From NCBI GenBank assembly GCA_963736575.1, contig CAVTPD010000001.1:2294001-2358000 (forward strand): a stretch of 64,000 nucleotides of DNA, given 5' to 3'. The notes below the pieces were generated by a model. That model searched no databases and was not told the DNA's origin. It was given only the letters and a program-made list of their open reading frames with translations. Positions within the stretch are counted from its first letter, which is position 1; every line of letters starts with the position of its first letter. The stretch is from CAVTPD01 sp963736575 (GTDB taxonomy: Bacteria > Bacteroidota > Bacteroidia > Cytophagales > JAAEPT01). A program made the translations under genes and the position numbers. Of this stretch, positions 24,841-33,429 are shown piece after piece.

Positions 24841-26229
24841 TTATTTTTTAGCTTTTGAACCACTTTTTTTGTCGTGTATATAAGGATGTTCCTTAGACTT
24901 ATCGTACCATTCTGCAGGGAAACCATTCAGACGTCTCCACATTTCTTTCCATATAGGAACAACATTAAGCAATGCAAAACCTTGTGCGCCGGAACCTAAA
25001 CGAAGTTCATGAGGCCAAAAACCACCTGTATCTTCAACTTTATCTGGTGCTACTAAAATCCTGTATTTACCATTAGGACTTATCATATTATCTACGGCTA
25101 CAATTTCACCACTGAAAGTACCATAAGCGGCATCTGGCCATCCCGAAGCTATAATTGCCGGCCAACCATCAAATCGTAAACGAACTTTATGATGCAGTTC
25201 AATTAATGGTAGGTCTACTGGTTTTACGTATAATTCTGCCGCTAAGTCATGAAACCTAGGCATAATACTAACTACTGGGTAACCTTCTTTAACAATTTCA
25301 CCAATACCGGTAACGGCTGCTTTTGTAATATAACCGTCTTGAGGAGCAGTTATATATTGAAAACCATTACGGATAGAATAATTATCGTATTTCAGTCTTA
25401 ATGAAGATATCTTTTCTTCTCCTTCAAAAAGGGCAGATGTGGCGCTAAACATATCAGACTGTGACTTAGAAATTTTATCGGTATACTCATTAACTATGTT
25501 AGCCAAATCCATCCGAGTATTTTCTAGCTCATTAATGGTTGATATATACTTATTCTCGTAACCAATGTATTTAGAATTAGACTCTTGATATTTTTGTTGC
25601 GTTTCTTGAAGTTTAGTTAATGAAATTAACCCTTGTCCGTAAAGGTTGGTGTTACGCTCATACATACTAAGCGTGTTTTCCATTTTTACTTTAGCAGCTA
25701 CATACTGTAGACTATCTGTTATAACTTTAAGTTGATACTGCTTAATTTTATTTTTATACTGATTGTACTTAAGCTCTTTTGATCTACCTAAGGCCCTTTG
25801 CTGTGCCTTTAAAGCATCTATTTTTTCTCCGTAAGCTGTAATGGCTTGGTCTTTAGCATCAATCTGGTCTTTAAGTCGTTCTAATAGCTTAGGGCTAAAA
25901 TAGTCCAGTTTCACTTCCGAAAGCTTCATAATGGTGTCCCCTTTATAGACCCGTTGACCTTCTAGAATATACCATTCTTGTATTCTACCAGTAATGGTAG
26001 AATGTATGGTTTGGTGTCTTTGCCCAGGCTGAAGACTTGTTACCTGTCCGTCTACATTAATGTTTTGGGTCCATGGAAGAAACAACGACAGAAACATCAC
26101 AAACAACAAAAAGAATAAGATTTTAGCGAAGTTAAACTCCTTACCTATCTTGTTTACCTCTTGTACTGTTTTTAAGTTTTCGTACTCTTCTTTATCCCTA
26201 TCCAGCTTATTATCAGATATATCCAGCAT
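24841..26229 (-). CDS. HlyD-family membrane-fusion (periplasmic adaptor) protein
   Basis: 462 residues: a cytosolic N-terminus, one membrane span (AKILFFLLFVMFLSLFL at about 35-50), then biotinyl-lipoyl-like strands (ITGRIQEWYILEGQRVYKGD), a long coiled coil (about 120-280) and a return half-lipoyl (ITAPQDGYITKAAVTGIGEIVKEG) before the beta-barrel domain. This is a type I secretion or efflux adaptor linking the inner-membrane ABC protein to the TolC channel. The C-terminal tail is lysine-rich (HDKKSGSKAKK). Confidence 0.9.
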   Translation of the reverse strand: MLDISDNKLDRDKEEYENLKTVQEVNKIGKEFNFAKILFFLLFVMFLSLFLPWTQNINVDGQVTSLQPGQRHQTIHSTITGRIQEWYILEGQRVYKGDTIMKLSEVKLDYFSPKLLERLKDQIDAKDQAITAYGEKIDALKAQQRALGRSKELKYNQYKNKIKQYQLKVITDSLQYVAAKVKMENTLSMYERNTNLYGQGLISLTKLQETQQKYQESNSKYIGYENKYISTINELENTRMDLANIVNEYTDKISKSQSDMFSATSALFEGEEKISSLRLKYDNYSIRNGFQYITAPQDGYITKAAVTGIGEIVKEGYPVVSIMPRFHDLAAELYVKPVDLPLIELHHKVRLRFDGWPAIIASGWPDAAYGTFSGEIVAVDNMISPNGKYRILVAPDKVEDTGGFWPHELRLGSGAQGFALLNVVPIWKEMWRRLNGFPAEWYDKSKEHPYIHDKKSGSKAKK

Positions 26230-26240
26230 AACTCTATACT

Positions 26241-27986
26241 TTAAGGCACGAAAATATCAGCAAAATAAGAACGGGTCTTAATTTCTTCGTAAGTCCCTTC
26301 GTCTATAATTGCACCTTCTTTCATGATAATTATTTTATCACATGATTTAGCAAACGCCTCTTGGTTAGAAGCTCCCAATAAGGTCCAAGGTTTATCTTTA
26401 CCGGTTAATGCTTTTACTATAGTATCTTTGTCTTCAATACTTAAACCGGTTAAGAAATCGTCTAAAATAAACAGCCTTGGGTTCTCTGCAATACTTCTTG
26501 CCATAGCTATTTTCTTAACTACATTAGAAGGCAAGGTTAAATCTTCTGGCACAATTTCGGTGTCCCAACCATTTTCTGTGCTCTGAATAAACTCGGTTAG
26601 ATTAACCGCATCTGCTGCTTTCTTAATATCTTCAAAAGTAGTTTCTTCAACCCCCATGGATATATTTTCAGCATATGTACCATTAATAATTTCTTTCTTA
26701 GCTAAGTTCTCCCCCACGTATGACCTTAAATCAATTAGATTAAGATTTTTAAGGGTTGTGCCGTTTATGGTAATAAACCCCGTATAATTATGGAATAAAG
26801 AAGCCGCCAAATGAATCATTGTTGATCTACCTGCACCTGGATAACCTGCTACACAAATTTTTTCACCTGCTTTAACTTCTAGGTTAATGTTTTTAAGCGT
26901 TACCCTAGTGCTTCCCGGAAAGCTGTAGTTAACATCTTTGAAAATCATTTCAACACCTGGCCCTTTATCAATATGGCTAAAAGGAATACCCGTATCCTCT
27001 TCAATGTCTATATCTGTAATTAGACCAATTTTTTCTACTGAAGTTAATACGTCAAAAATAATCTCTATGCTCTCCATTAATTTTTCAACAGAGTTAACAA
27101 TTAATATAATTACAATTTCTGAAGCTATAAACTGACCAATATTAATTTGCTGATTAACAACCAAAACACTACCTACAATTAATAGACCAGCAGTAATTAA
27201 GGTTTTAAAAGTTACAACGTTTATGTATTGAAACTTAAGCTCTTTAAAGTGCTTTTGGCGGTATTTCACATATTGACCTGTTAAACGGTCTGTCTTTTTA
27301 ATATGCATATCGGTTTTACCTGCCAACTTCACAATACCCATTGTTCTGCCTAATTCTTCTAGCCAAGCCGCAATTTTGTATTTGTATTTAGACTCCATTA
27401 AACTAGACTTTAACGCATTGTTAAAGGATAGTCGGAAAATCACTAACATTAATACAAATGTTAAAATACCAAACATAGCAAAGTAAGCGTGGTAGAAGGA
27501 CAGTAAAATAATACCGAAAACTATTTGTAGAAAAGAGGTAGAAAAACCAATTAATATTTTTGATAAACTTTTCTGAATGGTAAGAATATCAAAAAAACGG
27601 TTCATTAATTCCGGTGCGTATTCCTTCATAATGGATTCGTATTTCCATCTAGGAACCCTATACGCAAATTCAAAAGCAGCATTTACAAAAATTCTTTGTT
27701 GTAAACGTTCTGAAATAGACAACTGAAGAATAGAAAGAAAACCACCAAAACCTAAACTAAAAACTACTAAAGCCATTAAGATAACCCAAGAAGAAGTTAC
27801 CGTACCCGCCAAAACCAAGCCCATGATGGCCTGCATCCCCAACGGAAATGCCAAACTAATTAACCCACTTAAAATAGAATACAGATAAATTAATATTATA
27901 TCCCTTCGTTCTGCTTTTATAATGTTGAACATTCTTAAAACAGGATTCCCTGTTACAGAACTTTCTTTCAACCTAGAATTTGCCAT
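26241..27986 (-). CDS. ABC transporter permease/ATPase half-molecule with degenerate nucleotide-binding domain
   Basis: 581 residues: an ABC-B/type I secretion exporter domain with six helices (about 20-310), then an ABC ATPase-like domain. Motifs are altered throughout: Walker A reads GYPGAGRST with Arg387 for Lys; the Q-loop Gln is Glu (VGENLAKK); the LSGGQ signature is LPSNVVKK; Walker B ends LFILDD with Asp510 for the catalytic Glu; the switch His is Asn (LGASNQ). ATP hydrolysis as in normal exporters seems unlikely. The gene is intact, with HlyD 11 bp downstream and TolC after it, so the protein appears to be kept by selection with a changed mechanism. Confidence 0.88.
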   Translation of the reverse strand: MANSRLKESSVTGNPVLRMFNIIKAERRDIILIYLYSILSGLISLAFPLGMQAIMGLVLAGTVTSSWVILMALVVFSLGFGGFLSILQLSISERLQQRIFVNAAFEFAYRVPRWKYESIMKEYAPELMNRFFDILTIQKSLSKILIGFSTSFLQIVFGIILLSFYHAYFAMFGILTFVLMLVIFRLSFNNALKSSLMESKYKYKIAAWLEELGRTMGIVKLAGKTDMHIKKTDRLTGQYVKYRQKHFKELKFQYINVVTFKTLITAGLLIVGSVLVVNQQINIGQFIASEIVIILIVNSVEKLMESIEIIFDVLTSVEKIGLITDIDIEEDTGIPFSHIDKGPGVEMIFKDVNYSFPGSTRVTLKNINLEVKAGEKICVAGYPGAGRSTMIHLAASLFHNYTGFITINGTTLKNLNLIDLRSYVGENLAKKEIINGTYAENISMGVEETTFEDIKKAADAVNLTEFIQSTENGWDTEIVPEDLTLPSNVVKKIAMARSIAENPRLFILDDFLTGLSIEDKDTIVKALTGKDKPWTLLGASNQEAFAKSCDKIIIMKEGAIIDEGTYEEIKTRSYFADIFVP

Positions 27987-27995
27987 TATATGACT

Positions 27996-28661
27996 CTATT
28001 TAATCACCTTAAAGACAATATTACTAATAAATTCCAACAAAGATCGTTCGTTCTCGTTTACAACTTCTGTTACATTAAGCATATGCTTTGAGAAAAACTG
28101 CTGATTATGAGCGGTTTCTATAACAGCAGAGGTTAATGCATTTGGGTATTTATACGTAGGATTTAACGATAATATTAAGCTAGCCATACGGTTACAGAAC
28201 TTCTCATAAGGCTCAAAACAACCTTGATCTTCTTCTTTATCAACCTCCTTAGTAAGAAAGACTTTAACCGATTCAGAAACCACTACTCTGTATAGTGCTT
28301 CTTCATCAATGTGTTCATAAGTTGGGTCTAAACTAATTGGCTTGCAAATAAGACTTAAAGCTAATCTTAATTTAGCTTCATCATTTTCTAAAAATTCGGA
28401 TTTAAAAACGAAATGATATTCAATCCAATTCCAATACCATGAGATAAGATATAAAAGTAGCTTATGCTTATTCTCAAAATATCTATAAATGGACGCCTCT
28501 GTAGAACCCATTACAGCGGCTAATTTTTTAAAGTTAAAAGCTTCGAAACCAATTTGGTCCATTAGCTCGATACCGTAGCGTAAAATATTTCTCCCAAGTT
28601 TACTTTCTTCGGGATTTTTAAGATAAATATTTTCACTAATCTTAATTTGTACTTTCTCCAT
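27996..28661 (-). CDS. TetR/AcrR-family transcriptional regulator
   Basis: From ATG 28661 (MEKVQIKISENIYL) about 221 residues. The helix-turn-helix is GFEAFNFKKLAAVMGSTEASIYRYFENKHKLL (about 42-73), followed by a helical ligand-binding domain. A TACTTTTG promoter box on the minus strand at 28695-28702 lies before this start, arguing against the upstream ATG at 28697. It is 9 bp upstream of the ABC gene and probably represses its own operon (tetR, ABC, hlyD, tolC) until an unknown ligand binds. Confidence 0.88.
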   Translation of the reverse strand: MEKVQIKISENIYLKNPEESKLGRNILRYGIELMDQIGFEAFNFKKLAAVMGSTEASIYRYFENKHKLLLYLISWYWNWIEYHFVFKSEFLENDEAKLRLALSLICKPISLDPTYEHIDEEALYRVVVSESVKVFLTKEVDKEEDQGCFEPYEKFCNRMASLILSLNPTYKYPNALTSAVIETAHNQQFFSKHMLNVTEVVNENERSLLEFISNIVFKVIK

Positions 28662-28694
28662 GACTTTTGTCTGCAATAGCAATACTTTTAAAAA

Positions 28695-28702
28695 CAAAAG
28701 TA
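28695..28702 (-). promoter_or_regulatory. -7 promoter box of the tetR/ABC operon
   Basis: On the minus strand TACTTTTG matches TAnnTTTG, 34 bp before the ATG at 28661. It overlaps the upstream candidate start (28697), which helps choose the shorter TetR frame. Confidence 0.5.
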
Positions 28703-28741
28703 GATTATAAATACCGCTTACAAAATGTTTTAAACAGTTTT

Positions 28742-29218
28742 TTACTTCGAAATTAAAACTACTGCATAAGCAGACACCCCTTCTTCTTTACCTACGAAAC
28801 CTAATTTCTCTGTAGTTGTGGCTTTTATGGATAAATCTTCTTCCTCTATTCCCATAACATTTGCCAATACGGCTTTCATTTTAGGAATAACGGGATTAAT
28901 TTTTGGTTGTTGCAAACAGATGGTAGAATCTATATTCTGAATGCTATAACCTGCATCAGCAATCAACTTTACGGTATCTTTTAACAAAATTTTGCTGTCT
29001 ATTCCTTTAAATTTAGGATCGGTATCAGAAAAATGATATCCTATATCACGTAAATTAGCGGCCCCTAATAACGCGTCGCATATTACATGAATCAAAACAT
29101 CGGCATCTGAATGGCCTACTGCCCCTTTAGTGTGTTCAACTTTAATACCACCTAACCAAAATTCTTCTCCTTCAACTAATTTATGGACATCATAGCCCAT
29201 TCCTACTCTAATTTTCAT
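28742..29218 (-). CDS. ispF: 2-C-methyl-D-erythritol 2,4-cyclodiphosphate synthase
   Basis: 158 residues, full length for IspF. The metal-binding Asp8/His10 are in GYDVH, and the signature GHSDADVLIHVICDALLGA and DIGYHFSDTD are present, with C-terminal KATTTEKLGFVGK. It converts CDP-ME-2-phosphate to ME-cPP in the MEP isoprenoid pathway. It stands alone, divergent from the E1 gene. Confidence 0.96.
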   Translation of the reverse strand: MKIRVGMGYDVHKLVEGEEFWLGGIKVEHTKGAVGHSDADVLIHVICDALLGAANLRDIGYHFSDTDPKFKGIDSKILLKDTVKLIADAGYSIQNIDSTICLQQPKINPVIPKMKAVLANVMGIEEEDLSIKATTTEKLGFVGKEEGVSAYAVVLISK

Positions 29219-29261
29219 TACCTATCTTTGTTTCTGGATGCTAAATTAGAATATCAATTCC

Positions 29262-29269
29262 TATTTTTG
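29262..29269 (+). promoter_or_regulatory. Promoter box upstream of the E1 gene
   Basis: TATTTTTG matches TAnnTTTG, 45 bp before the ATG at 29314. A second match, TATCTTTG, lies at 29223-29230. Confidence 0.45.
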
Positions 29270-29313
29270 TAATATCCTGCTGTTAGGTTTTTATTTACCC
29301 ATTATTAATTTTC

Positions 29314-31291
29314 ATGAAATACCAACGGAAGAACCTCTCCAAAAAAATCCTTCTAGAATTACACAGCCAAATGGTGAAATCTAGATTGATTGAAAAAAAG
29401 ATGATTAACCTGCTTAAACAGGGAAAAGTTTCTAAATGGTTTGCCGGTATTGGTCAAGAAGCTGTTTCTATTGGTGCATGTCTTAGCCTTGGAAGAAGAT
29501 GAATACATTCTTCCCTTGCATAGAAACTTGGGGATTTTCACAGCCAGAAATATTCCTTTAAATCGACTATTTGCTCAATTTCAAGGGAAATTAAGTGGTT
29601 TCACCAAAGGAAGAGATCGTTCTTTCCATTTCGGAACAAAGCAACATCATATCATTGGTATGATTTCACATTTAGGGGCTCAACTAGCTGTTGCAGATGG
29701 TATTGCTTTAGCTAAAAAACTTAAAAAGGAAGAGAAAGTTTCTTTGGTTTTCTGTGGAGACGGTGGCTCTAGCGAAGGTGATTTTCATGAAGCCTTAAAC
29801 GTTGCTGCGGTATGGGATTTACCCGTAATTTTTTTGGTAGAAAACAATCAATATAGTATTTCAACCCCAGTAGAAGAACAGTATAAAATAAAAAGTTTTA
29901 AAGAAAAAGGGCCCGCTTACGGTATTGAAACCATAGAAGTTGAAGGAAATAACATTCTTGAAGTTTACCAAACGGTTAAGAAAATGGCTACTTCCATCCG
30001 AAAAAATAACCGTCCGGTTATGATTGAAGCCAAAACCTTTAGAATGAGAGGGCATGAAGAAAGTGCCAGTAACGATTTTATACCCAAACAATTATTTGAA
30101 GAATGGGCTAAAAAAGACCCTATTTATAATTACGAACAATATTTAAAAGCTGAAGGAATTATTGACCATGATACCATTGAATCTATTTATGGTAAAATGG
30201 AACAAGAAATTGAAGAAGCCATAAAAATTGCCGACGAGGAAGAACAAATTAAGTCTTCTACGGCTCTAGAAACAGAAGATTTATACGAACCTTTTGAATT
30301 TAACACTAGAATTCATTCTCATTCTGGTAGTGAATTACGATACATTGACGCTATTAAAGAAACGTTAGATGAGAATCTTAAACTACACAATAACCTTGTA
30401 ATAATGGGTCAAGACATTGCCGAATTTGGTGGTGTTTTTAAGGCTACACAAGGGTTGGTTGACAAATACGGAAAAGAAAGGGTCAGAAACACTCCGCTTT
30501 GTGAATCTGCAATTATTGGTGCTGGCTTAGGTTTAGCTATTGAAGGTTATAAATCAGTAATTGAAATGCAGTTTGGGGATTTTGTAAGCTGTGGTTTTAA
30601 CCAAGTTGTAAACAATATAGCCAAATCCCATTACCGTTGGGGACAAAATGCCGATGTTGTTATTCGTTTACCTTCGGGAGCAGGAACGGGTGCAGGCCCT
30701 TTTCATTCTCAAACCAACGAAGCTTGGTTTTACCGAGTACCCGGATTAAAAATCGTTTATCCTTCTACCCCATTCGATGTAAAAGGGCTTTTAAATGCTG
30801 CCATTGAAGACCCTAATCCCTATTTGTTTTTCGAACACAAAGCATTATACCGTTCCGTAAAAGAAAACGTTCCTGCTGAACATTATTTAATTGAGCCGGG
30901 GAAAGGAAAATTAGTTTCTAGCGGTGAAGACTTAACCGTTATCACTTATGGACAACCTGTACATTGGGTTAAAAATCTGCTAAGCGAATTAGATGCTAAT
31001 AGCATTGATTTAATTGATCTAAGATCAATTGTTCCTTGGGACCAAGAAATGGTTACCCGTTCCATAAAAAAAACCGGCAGAGCGCTTCTTATTACAGAAG
31101 ACAATCTAACCGGTAGTATTGTTGGGGATATTTCCGCTTGGATTATGGAAAATCTATTTGATCATTTAGATGCTCCTGTAAAACGTTTAGGAAGTTTAGA
31201 TACGCCTATTCCTTTTGCCAAAAACTTAGAAGATAATTACCTTCCGAAAAACAGAATTAAAGAAGCTATAGAAACTATGCTGGAATACTAA
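29314..31291 (+). CDS. 2-oxoacid (2-oxoisovalerate) dehydrogenase E1, fused alpha/beta subunits, frameshifted near residue 57
   Basis: The full product would be about 658 residues. E1-alpha part: GDGGSSEGDFHEALN with the ThDP-binding ENN, GKLSGFTKGRDRSFHFG. E1-beta part from about residue 340: GQDIAEFGGVFKATQGL, NTPLCESAIIGAGLG, RLPSGAGTGAGPFHSQ. It is the E1 of a branched-chain-type 2-oxoacid dehydrogenase complex (ThDP-dependent decarboxylation, acyl transfer to E2). The first 57 codons (to IGACL, CTT 29482-29484) are in one frame, which stops at 29500-29502; the rest begins at GCC 29486 one base later (ALEEDEYILPLHRN). The 3' end overlaps the convergent ppk1 by 4 bp. Either an indel error, a real mutation or +1 recoding. 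Confidence 0.88.
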
Positions 31292-33384
31292 AACAATTTA
31301 GTTTCCAGTACTTCTTCTTCGGTTAATTTATAAAATTCTTTATGCAGGTTAAAGCCTTTTTGCCCATCTGGAATGGCTTTAACAAATGTTCCGTCTTCTT
31401 GTAAGATAAACGAGTTTTCTTCGTCCCTAAGGTTATAATCTAGAATACTCATAAACACTTGGCGTATCTCATCTTCTACCATAAATAGAGATTCTATTCG
31501 TTTATCAAAACTACGAACCATACAATCGGCACTACCACCATATACTTTAGGGTCGCCTTGGTTGTGGAAATAATATATTCTAGAATGTTCTAAGTAATCT
31601 CCTACAATAGATTTAACAAAAATATTCTCGCTTAAGCGTTTTCTGCCTGGTCGTAAACAACAAATGCCTCTAATAATCAACTGAACCTGCACACCCGCTC
31701 TAGAAGCTTTGTACAATTCATCAATCATTTGACGGTCTTCCATGGAGTTTACTTTAATAATAATACCAGATGGAAGTCCTGCTTTATGGTTAATTACTTC
31801 TCTACGGATTAATGTGATTAACTTCTTACGCATATCACCAGGAGTAGTAATTAAGCGCTTGTAAGAATCTGGCATAGAATGCCCTGTAATCACATTAAAG
31901 AATTCCGAAACATCTTTTCCGTAAAGTCTTTTAGAAGTAATATAGCCTATATCTGTGTATAGTTTAGCGGTATCCTCGTTGTAGTTACCACTAGACATAT
32001 GTGTAAATCGGTGAACATTATTTTTACTGTCTCTACGAACAATCATTAATAATTTAGTATGGGTTTTTACTTTTTCCATACCATAAATAACATAACAACC
32101 AGCGCGTTGTAAACGTTGGCCTTCTTGTATGTTATTTTCTTCGTCAAAACGGGCTTTTACTTCAAAAAGAACCGAAACATGTTTTCCGTTTTCAGCTGCT
32201 CTTAACAATGCTTCAGAAATTCTAGACTCACCTGCTAAACGATAAATTGTAATTTTTATCGCCAGCACTTCAGGATCGTCTGCAGCTTCTTCCAACATTT
32301 CAATCAACACTTCCATACTGTTGTATGGGTGATGCAACACAATATCTTTATCTTTTAAATAGTTAAAGATGTTCTGTTCATAAGCTTTTGTTGAAAACAA
32401 AGGCTTAACAGGGTCTGGCATTTTAGGAGTAGAAGAATTAAGTCCCTTATTCTTCACCAATTGCCAAAAACACGTGTAATCTATTAAATACGGGCATTGG
32501 AAAATATTATCATCTTCAACGGCAAACTTCTTTTTAAGAAGCTTTAGCATTTTAGAAGACATCATATCCGTAATTTCTAAACGAACTACACGACCTGTTT
32601 TTCGTTTTTTTAATTTTTTCTGGATTTCTTCAACAAAGTCGTCTTCACTTTCATCATAGTCATCATAATTAAAGTCACCATTTCGGGTAACTCTAAAAAG
32701 ACACAAAGATTCTATTTCAACGTTTTTGTAAAGCTTATCTATGTTATGAAGAACAATATCTTCAATAGGAACAAAAATGGTTGTTCCTTTATCTTCTAAT
32801 TCGTAAAACCTAGATATATTCTGGGGAACATGAACGAAAGAATACCTAATATCTTCTTTCTTTTTAGCCACCTCTTTAGACATTACCCCAATGGTTAATG
32901 CCTTATTCATTAATACCGGAAAAGGGTGCAATGTATCGTAAAGCATAGGGCTCAGCATTGGATAAACTATCTTGCTGAAGTAATAATTTACTTTACGTAT
33001 TTGCGATTGATTAAGCTCGCTGCATTTCTTAATTTCAAATTTATTCTTTTTGAATAGAGGAACTAATTCATCTTGCAGCAAGGTATTCTGTGCCTCCGAA
33101 AATTCCTGAATAGTATCAAAAAGTCTTTTCTTAAATGGTTGTAATGTTAAGCCCGAATAATCTACCCGTGGTTTATTATAGTCTAAATAGTTGTACAAAC
33201 TACCTACCCTAATCATTAAAAACTCATCTAAGTTTGATGCCGTAATCGCTAAGAATTTCAGTCTTTCTAATATAGATCTTGACTCTTTTTTAGCCTGTTC
33301 TAGAACTCTATAATTAAAATTTACCCAACTAAGGTCTCTGCTTAGGTATTTACTGTTCTCTATTAACTTTTCCTCAGAAAGCAT
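31288..33384 (-). CDS. ppk1: Polyphosphate kinase 1
   Basis: 698 residues with the four-domain PPK1 layout: N-terminal YLSRDLSWVNFNYRVLEQA, LKFLAITASNLDEFLMIRVG, and the two phospholipase-D-like catalytic domains with HTKLLMIVRR (the autophosphorylated His) and THMSSGNYNEDTAKLYTDIG, then GGSADCMVRSFDKRIE. It polymerises the gamma-phosphate of ATP into polyphosphate. It lies 45 bp downstream of gyrB, with gyrB's terminator between them. Confidence 0.96.
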   Translation of the reverse strand: MLSEEKLIENSKYLSRDLSWVNFNYRVLEQAKKESRSILERLKFLAITASNLDEFLMIRVGSLYNYLDYNKPRVDYSGLTLQPFKKRLFDTIQEFSEAQNTLLQDELVPLFKKNKFEIKKCSELNQSQIRKVNYYFSKIVYPMLSPMLYDTLHPFPVLMNKALTIGVMSKEVAKKKEDIRYSFVHVPQNISRFYELEDKGTTIFVPIEDIVLHNIDKLYKNVEIESLCLFRVTRNGDFNYDDYDESEDDFVEEIQKKLKKRKTGRVVRLEITDMMSSKMLKLLKKKFAVEDDNIFQCPYLIDYTCFWQLVKNKGLNSSTPKMPDPVKPLFSTKAYEQNIFNYLKDKDIVLHHPYNSMEVLIEMLEEAADDPEVLAIKITIYRLAGESRISEALLRAAENGKHVSVLFEVKARFDEENNIQEGQRLQRAGCYVIYGMEKVKTHTKLLMIVRRDSKNNVHRFTHMSSGNYNEDTAKLYTDIGYITSKRLYGKDVSEFFNVITGHSMPDSYKRLITTPGDMRKKLITLIRREVINHKAGLPSGIIIKVNSMEDRQMIDELYKASRAGVQVQLIIRGICCLRPGRKRLSENIFVKSIVGDYLEHSRIYYFHNQGDPKVYGGSADCMVRSFDKRIESLFMVEDEIRQVFMSILDYNLRDEENSFILQEDGTFVKAIPDGQKGFNLHKEFYKLTEEEVLETKLF

Positions 33385-33407
33385 GGCAACAAAATTTTAA
33401 AATTAAA

Positions 33408-33427
33408 AAAAGGGCTTAAGCCCTTTT
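33408..33427. terminator. Terminator of gyrB (minus strand)
   Basis: The perfect palindrome AAAAGGGCTTAAGCCCTTTT lies 3 bp after the gyrB stop; read on the minus strand it is followed by a T-run. Confidence 0.85.
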
Positions 33428-33429
33428 AA

